Part shown: piece by piece, positions 55,486-64,000 of the stretch
How positions within the stretch are numbered: position 1 is the first letter of the stretch
How the letters are laid out: each line of letters begins with the position of its first letter
Assembly: GCF_030052815.1 (NCBI RefSeq)
Contig: NC_079500.1
Location: 4,114,298 to 4,178,297, forward strand
Reading direction: 5' to 3'
DNA: 64,000 nucleotides
From: Hevea brasiliensis
Lineage: Eukaryota; Streptophyta; Magnoliopsida; Malpighiales; Euphorbiaceae
Notes under the pieces: model-generated
Told to the model about the DNA's origin: nothing
Databases searched by the model: none
Seen by the model: only the letters and a program-made list of their open reading frames with translations
Program-made: the position numbers and the translations under genes

Positions 55486-57596
55486 TGAAGGAGCGAAAAT
55501 GTGAACAACACAAGTTTATACCATTGAATTCAAAAATTTTCGCCTAGGGTCACATGCTTCATGCAAGATTTATTTTTATCTATTTGATTTCAATGATAAA
55601 CAACATATTAAAACTCTTTTAATATGTTTTTGGATCTGTATTGGCCATTTAAGAGTTTAAAGTTAATCAGATTAATTTTAGAACCCTAGATTAAATCAAG
55701 AACAAACACACTAACCTCTTGATGCACTGCAGTGTATTTGCACCTTTGAGATTCGTCTTCAGGACACCAGATGTTGTTCCTCTAGCTTGTCCACACCAAT
55801 AACACCTATGGCAGCCCTTGAACAGCTTCTAAATTTTTTTCTATTATTTAGAAAATCAAGTTCTGCCTTTTAAGAGATTAAAGATGTAAACAAGACACTA
55901 GAAACGATTTCTAGTATTTTTAATTCAAGAGATTGTTTGTTAATCTCTTGGAATAGATGAGAGATGAAGAGAAAGAGAGAATATGAGTCTCAAGGGTGGC
56001 GGCACACAATGGGAGGCAGCAGCTTGTGTGTTTTAATTTTTCATAACAACACTTATATAGCTAGGTTAACACATTAAACCCTTGCTACATGTCACCCTTT
56101 GATTGGTTCTAAGTTTAATAGACCCAATCACATTGTGCCAAGTGTCAAACCTATATTTAATCTTAATTTTAATCATCTTACATGATTAAAAGACATTTTG
56201 CAAGCTTATGTGTAATGCCATGTGTCACCATCTTATGGTGCCACATGTCTCCCTGTGAAATGACCAAAATGCCCCTGTGTCTTAATTTTGAGTTCTTAAC
56301 CCAAAATAATTATTTCTCTTTTTCTAATCAATTTATATAAAATATAAATTAATTAATTAATCTCTATTAATTAATTTCTCATTAATTAAATTCATATTTA
56401 AACACTTTAAATATAAATTTAACTTATACTTTACATCCAATAATCTAGATTTGGTTTCAAGTCATGCTAGGGACTTTGCAATCTAATTGCAAACCAAACC
56501 TATTTAATTAATCAATTAAACTCTTTAATTAATTAATTAAATCATATTTAATTAGGTGATAACTTGTGTATGTGTGTGACTTACTAGGCTCATTACTAAT
56601 TGGCAATGAGATATGATATCAACTCTTAATATCATCAGAACTCTTTCTTACTATAAATGATTTCTCTAAATCATTTTATGCACCTCATAGACCATGGTTA
56701 ACACCTAGCATAGCATGCCATGGCCACCCAATTAGTAATAAGGTTTACCTTAAATGAACCTATAATCATATGTTACCATGCACTGGAATCTCTCTGTTAC
56801 AAAATCCCAACTCAAGCTGGAGTCATGGTTTATGTCAAACTCCATTTGCTATGAATATTATGTTCTCTTTTAATTTCAGTTCTTGATTTAAAAGATTTTC
56901 TCATCAGAAACTCTTTTCTGATTAAATCTATTTGTCCTGGCCAGAAACTTGAAACATCAAGAACAATTAAATGAACATAGGATTTTATCTCTATTTACTT
57001 AGAGGAACAGATTCCATCTTGATCAACACCTACCTCCATATATAACTAGTAGGAGCCAACACATGCCTATATACCCATACACAGTACAAGTATGAAAGCA
57101 GTATCAAACTCAAACTACCTATATACAAGATAACTGTGCTATCTCAGGTCTAAAGATTATATGCACTGATATGATCTATGACAAAACATTGACAAGAGTA
57201 AACTCTATGTGTTTGTCATAAGTGTCACTGGTTCGGCCTACTTATCATTTATAAGTGCCTATCATGTTTGTCATATGGCATGAGACTCACCATTCCATCT
57301 TATTTATATCTCATATAAATAACTTGGGAACAAACATGAATACAATCTTTCTGGATAAGTCACGTCCTTATTATGAAGTATCATCGATTGTGAACCTATT
57401 TATGATACTTGGTACTAGAAATACTGTCACTCAGATTCTTAATAACTTAAGAATAGAATTTCTAACAAAATATCAATGGACTTTTTCTATTACACATAAA
57501 TATCTTATGTAAACGGAAAAGTGAAAATGCCTTTTATTAATAAAAACATGTACAATATACATACTAAATGATATGCTCTAGGGCATACTACTAACA
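55486..57596 (-). repeat. LTR of a copia-type element (2.1 kb)
   Basis: Read on the minus strand it starts TGTTAGTAGTATGCCC and ends GCTCCTTCA, followed after two bases by the primer site. No coding sequence. It is flanked on the right by sequence of another LTR relic, so it was inserted into that. The class is inferred from the primer site and terminal sequence. Confidence 0.75.
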
Positions 57597-59148
57597 TTTC
57601 AATCAATCTGCAGCTTTGAAGACCAAGTTATGGCATTTTTACTAAAACTGGTCAAGCATACCAAAGGAACAGTATTTTGGACAATTTATGGGTTGGCAGT
57701 TTTAGTGACCCAGCTTATGCTAACAATTTGACTTAGTTAAAGGCAAAACTGGGTCAAGTGGTCTTCATGAAAAGTGTTGCCCTATGTCTAAGCTTTCCAT
57801 TGATGTAAAATTTAGGTCATTTGGACCAGTATAGAGAGAGTTATGACCAAATGAACACGTTTTGTTCATTTAGTCATTTTCTGGGTTTCAGTGTTTGGTC
57901 ATCCAGTTTTGGGCAGAGAATTGGTCATGATTTTAACAAAATTTGAGCAGGGTTCCTTCTTAAAATATGAAAGTTTGGATGTCCTAAAACACCTCCAATT
58001 GGCCTCATACCAATTGGGGCAACACAAAGGGAGATATGATAATAAAAATCTACTGGATTCAACAACAACACAACCTGCAGAAAATTCACACTCCCAATTT
58101 CAATCTCCTCCTTCTTCCAAACTCCAAATAAGCATATATGGCACTTCTATAAGCATCAATCTCAACTCAATTAGGTCAAATTCATGCATTTACACAAGGT
58201 TCTCAATCATTTACACAAACCCTACTTTCCAAAGTTTCAAATTTATACAAAACCTACACAACCAACTCCCAACATTCCAACTCATCACACATTCTCATGG
58301 AACCATTTTTTCATTACTTAAAAGTAACAAACTTCAAGTTCCATGGCTGCCCAAAAATCAAGGATTCCTTCTTTCAAATTTTCTTTTCATTTTCATGATA
58401 TTTATACTTGGCTAAACATGCTTTTCATGTTTAATAAAGAGAAGAAGAGGGATTAGTGCACTAACCTTACTTGAGCTTCCCAAACTTCAGTTTTCTTGCT
58501 TCCTATGGGTGTCTATAGCTTCCTTAGGGTGTGGGGAGTATTTTTTGTGAAGGGTGCTACAGGTTTTGATGGGTAGAAGCTTGGGAAATCAAGCTTGAAA
58601 GCTTGAATATCAATGGAGGAAATGGGAGACAATGGGGGACGGCAAAGAGAGAGGGAAGAGATGGAGAATATGACTTTAGTGAGTTTTGTCTCTTATGTTT
58701 TATATTTATATATTTATATGTGTACTTAATTTGTTTTAAATTTTCATAAGCTTTTCTTTTCTTTTCTTTTCCTTTCTTTTCTTTTCCTTTCTTTTCTTTT
58801 CTTCTTCTTTCTTTTCTAATTCAATTTATAAAGTTTTAATTCATACTAATTATTTTAATTCTCTAAATTTTTAATTTGACATTTAGGTCAAAATTCACCT
58901 TTGGGGGTGAAATGACCAAAATGCCCTTAGTAGTGCATATTGGGTTATTTTTATTATTTTTGTACCAATTTATAAATTCTCTAAATTTTAATTTATTTTT
59001 CTCTATATTTTTTCTATATTTTTTTAACATTTATTTCTTCAATTTATGCCTACTAACTATAGTCTAGATGTAGTTCTAGACATTTTGACTATCCGAATAG
59101 ATATTAGTCGTCGGAACAGTAAAATGTACTATCTATGGTGAGGCGTTA
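57597..59148 (-). mobile_element. Gypsy-like LTR relic that truncates an F-box pseudogene
   Basis: On the minus strand it begins TATAACGCCTCACCATAG directly at the break of the F-box homology (59148/59149). This is one change from the TGTAACGCC start of some plant LTRs. No protein domain is visible; the frame at 57891-58415 is Ser/Gln-rich and not credible. A pyrimidine run of CTTTT units lies at 58748-58820. The copia LTR at 55486-57596 interrupts its left side. Confidence 0.5.
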
Positions 59149-59462
59149 TACCTACTTCTCAAACTGTAAATCTCAACCAAAGGTGGAATCTCATAGAAGT
59201 TAAAATCACTATCTTGCAAATACACTACCCTCACCAACTTAAAATCATCAGTAGTGGAATCAAAACCAAACCCAACTGAGTGTATATAGGGTCCATGTGA
59301 GGTAAACGTAACATTAGGACCAGGAATGGCAATAACCTTTCTAACACTAGGGTTCCATAAAGCAGCCCTACCAATGTATTTGCCATAAACATCATCGGAT
59401 AGACAAAAGACCCCATTACAAGTACTCACTATATTAGAAAAACGCTTTAATCCGATGGACAT
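59149..59462 (-). pseudogene. F-box-family copy lacking the F-box, 3' end cut
   Basis: The ATG at 59462 is followed by SIGLKRFSNIVSTCNGVFCL, so the start codon is joined to the region just after the F-box. The frame continues intact through AALWNPSVRKVIAIPGPNV, LGF-like FGFDSTTDDFKLVRVVYL and LVEIYSLRSR, then runs into LTR sequence and stops at 59133. The family 5' flank upstream of the ATG is complete (59470-59570). The start-joined deletion is the same as in the copy at 13485-13885. The encoded 109 residues would be half an FBA domain without a SKP1-binding part, so it is probably not functional as an adaptor. Confidence 0.85.
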
Positions 59463-60561
59463 TTTTCATTCTATCCTTTTGCTGCGTCTACTCTGTTCCA
59501 TTGAACCATGGATCTACTGGCTTTGAAAAAATACTGGGCCTCTGATAAGAGGTTGCTGGGAAGTCGCAAGCCCATCCTGTTTACAAATTGGACATTTGAG
59601 TCTTATCTTTTTAATTTGATTCTATTTTCAAATTTCTTTTGCTGATTTTAAAAATATAACGGAATTTAGTTCTTTACCGTTATGAAAAGAAATTGAATAA
59701 AAAAAATAAAGAGAAAAGAAATGAAAGTAAATCTAATCTCTCCCATAAATTATTAAAATATGATAGAAACAATTTTTTTTGAAAAAAAAAATAATTATAC
59801 TCTCATTTATGTTTAAAGATATTTAATAAATATAATATAAGTAATACATTTATTCTCCTATTTTTCTTTTTTTTACTCTATTTAGAAGAAAATACTTTAG
59901 GTCAATTAAGAGGATTTGAGAAATGAAAATTTTCTTTTATTCTGTTTATTTCTCCTCTTTTCTCTTCTATTTTTATTTTAATATCTAAATCAAAGATCAA
60001 CATGGGAGGAATTAAATTTCTTTTCTTTTACCTTCCATTCATATTCATCAATTCAAACAAAGGGTTAGAGTTCAAATTACATATATTAAGAAACAAGCAT
60101 AAAATAGAGAAAAAAATAATAATAAAACATCTAATTTCATTGATTAAAATCTCAGTATCTAGTCCAAAACACCATGCCAATGTACATTCTAACATTCAAA
60201 AATCAAATGGGAAGACCTAATCATATGAAAATATGCACATGACATGTTGTAATAGGGTCTAGCTGATCAAGATTCAAGACTCAGAGCTATGTTTTAAAAG
60301 TTGATATTAAATCTAATGCTAGAACTAAATTTGCAATCACAAAAACTCGATAAATGCTCCATTAAGCTTATGTACGATAGAGCTACAACCACTACTAGTT
60401 CTGGTCCACACTAGCACATGAAGACCACTGATTTGAACATCCAGTTGCTGGAATTTGATACAATGTGTGCAGGAGAATCATGCTCCCCAAGACACCATTT
60501 TTTTCATTCTGTAGAAATTGACTCTCCCTGTGCTTCTTCCTTTGATTCTTCATTTGCTTTA
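59463..60561. other. AT-rich F-box flank
   Basis: A close copy of 13890-14930 and 18565-19464. No gene. Confidence 0.6.
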
Positions 60562-61908
60562 TCAATTACTATTCCGTGAATTAGAACTAGGTGCAACCTC
60601 CTCGAAGATTTCATTTGCTTTGTTCAATATCATAGGACTGTTGGCATGCTTCTTCCCTTCACTGATCTTCTGCAAGTCCTTGTCTACGCCATCAGGAGAA
60701 GAAGAAGGCTCCTTTGAAACTCCATTTGTGCCATCATCCTCAAAAGCTTCCTCCTCTGCAAATTCATTTGCTTCATCGAGTAAAACAAGACTCTCCACTA
60801 AAGTGTCCAAATAAAAGGAGCGTGTATTGCCCAAAATTTCTGTAGCCGAGATTTCTTCTGTCTTTGGATCATAGAAAACTAGCTCTCCATCCACTTTTGC
60901 CAGTAGAACCTTACCATTTTGCCTAAATGCTACTAACCTTCGTATCCATTCCAAATGTGAAATATTGAAAAGTTTCGTCCAAGATCCTGGAACACCATAT
61001 TTTTTCATCATCCAAACTGAAAAACACTTTTCCGTAGTAAATTTCATAAAAGGAACCAGCAAAAGTGATGCATCAAACACAGCAATATCCATAAACATAT
61101 ATTTCTTAACCAAACAATCTGGTACCTCCATTTCTCCAAACACCTCTTCTCCCAAAGCAAAGGACACAATCACTTCGCTTAGACCATCCTCCTTAGTGGC
61201 AACCCAATGACAGGCTCCATTCAGAAAAGCAGACGTTGAGCCCTCGTGCATGACATATTTCAGATTATTATCAACCTTTCTCCAACCCCTACTTCTCAAA
61301 CTTTAAATCTCAACCAAAGGCGGAAACTCATTATAGTTAAGAGTACTATCTTTCAAATACACTACTCTCACCAACTTATAATCATCAGTAGTGGAATCAA
61401 AACCAAACCCAAGTGAGTGAATAAAGGGTCCTTTTGAGGTATAGTTAACTTTAGGAAAATGAATTTTAACAATCTTTCTAACACTAGGGTTCCATAAAGC
61501 AGCTCTGTATGTATTAATGCCACCAACATTATCAGATAGACAAAAGACCCCATTACAAGAACCCACTATATTAACAAAACGCTTAACGCCTTTAAATGGG
61601 CAATCAAGTTCCTCGACAGGGTTTTCAGGGAAACCCTCATCTGGGTATAGAAAATAACGCTCATTATCTGACTCTGTGTCTAGTTCTGCGGTAGTGCTGT
61701 ACCTAAAGAAAAGTAGGCCACTGTTTCTTGGAGCGGTTTTCTCGAGATGGTGGGCTATGAAAGAAGGGTTGGTGATTAAAGAGTACCAAGATTTGGAAAC
61801 GCACCTGCATTTGAGGAGTGATTTCACAGGCAATCTTGACAAAATTTCAGTAAGCAACTTTTGAGAAAGACGATCCGACATTTTTTCTTTTTTCTCAAGA
61901 TGTGACAT
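60562..61908 (-). pseudogene. F-box/FBA gene with one nonsense codon, sister of 19465-20835
   Basis: Nearly identical to the intact copy at 19465-20835. The frame begins with MSHLEKKEK before MSDRLSQKLLTEILSRLPVK, because a TAG of the sister's leader is GAG here; either ATG could serve. F-box and first FBA half are intact to FPPLVEI. A TAA at 61303-61305 replaces the TAC of the EIYSLRS motif, and the frame continues to 60562 with FLNGACHWVATKED, FGEMEVPDCLV and the acidic tail. The end reads SSNSRNSN instead of the usual tail end, after a small indel. Upstream it still has the TATA-like block that the sister has lost. A shortened protein of about 200 residues with the F-box is conceivable. 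Confidence 0.88.
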
Positions 61909-63364
61909 TTTGCTTCTTGTTGCGTCTGCTCTGTTTTACGGAGCTATGGATCTCCTGGCTTTGAAAAAATTACTGAGCCTTAAGGCAGGCGCATTTAGTT
62001 TAACGAATGGAAATAAGAAAAATGAAATTTGGCGGGAACAGTTACCGTTGAGCTGGCAATGGGGTTAGGTACTATTTGTATGATAAAAAATAGAAGATCT
62101 TTCTTTGTATATTTTTAATAATTACAGAACTGCCGCTGTTAAAATTAAAAATATAATTGTGATAGAATAAGGAAGATTATTATTTTGTAATTGTATTTTA
62201 GTGAAATTAATTATTAAAATTGATTATATTTTTAACTTATGAGTTAAATTAAAATAATTAATTTTTTTGGTAAAATTTTGTAAAAATAACTTTTAAATAT
62301 TTAAGTATGTGATTAAAAAGTATTTGAACGAAGATAATGTTGATATTTTTAAAATTTATAATAGTATTTTTTATTTGATTAAATAATAATTTTAAAATAA
62401 ATAAATAAATTATAAACAATGCATCCTCACTTATGACTTGTAACTTATTTTAAGTAATTTTTTTTAAATATAAATCAAATCAAATGCTTCTAACTTATTT
62501 TAAGTAATTTTTTTAAGTTATAAATTAAATCAAATGCTAATTTATACATAACTTTCTATTTATATGTAGCTTTGACCAACTTATAAGTTAAATTAAATAT
62601 CTTCTTATTTTTAGTCAATTAAACTATTTACACAATATGAGGATTTTTTTCATTAGATAATGAATTTTAATTCTAATGAAATTATTATTTAATTTTTCTA
62701 TTTTGATGAAAATATTTAGTAAGTTCTTGTATTTTAAAAACTTTAGCTCTTCTTTTTTTCTTTTATCTCTGCTTTATTTTTCTCCCTCCATGCTTATTTC
62801 TCTTTGTAACCACACTTTTTTTTTTCTCATTCTATCTTTATTTTTCATTTTTTGATAAATGCTACAAGCTTTCTGCTTTCTATGTAAAAAGATTAATAAG
62901 TTGTCTTAGATCTCCAAGGAATAAAGGCAATAATACAGAAAAATTATTTCTCAATAGAAAAAGCATTAAAAAAATGTTCAAAGAATTGAATGAAAATACT
63001 TAAATAATTAAAAAAAAAACACATGTAAATTTAGGCTTCACACAGCTTTTCATTTTCATTTATAAATATGTTTTTCAAAAGACATAGACTAATTAATTAG
63101 TTTTACTAAAATAGAGAGATTTTATAGTAATTTGATTGATATTAAAATTTATTAATCAGTAGAAACTTTAACAAAAATTTCCCAAAGAGACGCATTTATT
63201 CATATATGCAAGTATCTATGCATGCAATTATTAGGACCTAAATATGTACGATACTGCTACTTCTGGTCGAAACTAGCACAAGAAGACCATTTGCTTCATT
63301 GTGTAGAAATGGACTCTCCCTGTGCTTCTTCCTTTGATTCTCCATTTGCTTCATCAATTACAAT
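61909..63364. other. F-box intergenic flank, AT-rich
   Basis: Bases 61917-62060 are the conserved 5' flank. A TATA-like CTTTGTATATTTTTAAT lies near 62102-62118. The remainder matches 21040-22253 and holds no gene. Confidence 0.6.
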
Positions 63365-64000
63365 CTATGAATTAGAACTAGAAGCAACCTCCTCCAAGAT
63401 TTCACTTGTGCCATTATCCTCAGAAGCCTCCACTTCTGTAAATTCATCTGTTTCATTGAGTAAAACAAGACTCTCCACAAAAGTATCCAAATAAAAGGAG
63501 TGTGCATTGCCCCGAATTTTTGTATCAAAGATTTCTTCTGTCTTTGGATCATAGAAAACTAGCTGTCCAAATAATTTTGCCAATAGAACCTGACCACTTT
63601 GCCTAAATGCAACTAACTTTCTTATCCATTTCAAATGTGATTTAAAATCAGGAATATCGAAAAGTCTGGTCCAAGATCCTGGAACACCATATTCTTTCAT
63701 CATCCAAACTGTAAAACAGCCTTCCCCAGTCAGTTTAAAAGATGCAACCAGCAGAAGTGATCCATCAAAAACTGCAATATCCACAAACTGGTATTTCTTA
63801 ACCAAACAATCTGGTACCTCCATTTCTCCAAACACCTCTTCTCCCAAGGAAAACGACACAATCGCATCGCATACACCAGGCCCATTAGGTGGCTTAGTGG
63901 CAACCCAATGACAAGTTCCATTCAGAAAAGCAGACGTTGAGAAATCAGCGATGACATATTTCAGATCATTATTATCAACCTTTCTCCAAACCCTACTTCT
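63365..64000 (-). CDS. F-box/FBA gene, 3' part only (window edge), mosaic
   Basis: The frame is open from the right edge to the stop below 63365. From the edge it reads RSRVWRKVDNNDLKYVIADF and STSAFLNGTCHWVATKPPNG, which match the copy at 16165-17510. From GVCDAIVSFSLGEEVFGEME onward, including LFDIPDFKSHLKWIRKLVAF, it matches the copy at 22254-23459. It ends EEVASSSNS at the same CAG-to-TAG change. One difference from all others is VWRKV instead of GWRKV. The F-box and first half lie outside the window, so it cannot be said whether the gene is intact. Confidence 0.82.
   Translation of the reverse strand, partial: RSRVWRKVDNNDLKYVIADFSTSAFLNGTCHWVATKPPNGPGVCDAIVSFSLGEEVFGEMEVPDCLVKKYQFVDIAVFDGSLLLVASFKLTGEGCFTVWMMKEYGVPGSWTRLFDIPDFKSHLKWIRKLVAFRQSGQVLLAKLFGQLVFYDPKTEEIFDTKIRGNAHSFYLDTFVESLVLLNETDEFTEVEASEDNGTSEILEEVASSSNS

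Noticed and set aside
57891..58415. 174-codon plus-strand frame rich in Ser, Gln and Asn
   Set aside because: It lies in an LTR relic with low-complexity content and no recognisable domain.

Overview
This is plant nuclear DNA, AT-rich and dominated by retrotransposons and degenerate gene copies. LTR elements with an initiator-Met-type primer site, an Athila-type Ty3/gypsy element, an RTE-type LINE, a cluster of F-box/FBA genes, an EIX-type LRR receptor-like protein and DUF4220/DUF594 relics all indicate a eudicot. A woody Malpighiales host (Euphorbiaceae such as rubber tree or cassava) is a guess from remembered repeat types, not something the sequence proves.

Layout. 1-11343 is the 3' part of an Athila-type element on the + strand: decayed gag/protease/RT/RNase H/integrase, an 11-unit palindromic repeat array, a decayed ORF2, a long 3' non-coding part and the 3' LTR. 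It abuts an LTR-like segment (11344-12640) that interrupts a Ty1/copia gag, and the copia LTR itself sits in an F-box pseudogene: at least three layers of nested insertion. 13488-23459 holds F-box copies, all on the minus strand; two are intact (19465-20835 and 22254-23459). 24150-41300 is a repeating unit of F-box gene plus DUF4220/DUF594 relic, interrupted by a small non-autonomous LTR element (25472-27371) and an RTE LINE (31172-34449). 41384-45230 holds a captured NLR coiled-coil fragment, a 0.7 kb direct repeat with an unrecognised exon-like stretch, and an LTR relic. 45230-48260 is AT-rich and contains a fold-back MITE. 48262-51559 is a receptor-like protein gene with a duplicated 5' end and a frameshift just before its membrane anchor. 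51740-59148 is mostly repeats. 59149-64000 is a second copy of the 18.6-23 kb F-box block.

How the parts relate. The F-box proteins would act as substrate adaptors of SCF ubiquitin ligases (family knowledge); the receptor-like protein and the NLR fragment belong to plant immunity. The region reads as a birth-and-death cluster: twelve F-box copies or fragments share a 5' flank and an acidic tail, and nearly every copy carries a different lesion (frameshift, nonsense codon, loss of the F-box, tail deletion, promoter deletion). Paralogous empty sites date the mobile-element insertions relative to the duplications. No wholly new multi-gene system is evident. The most unusual signals are the palindromic TGCATA repeats of the Athila element, the two copies that lost exactly the F-box part, the mosaic copy at the right edge, and the duplicated signal-peptide leader of the receptor-like gene.
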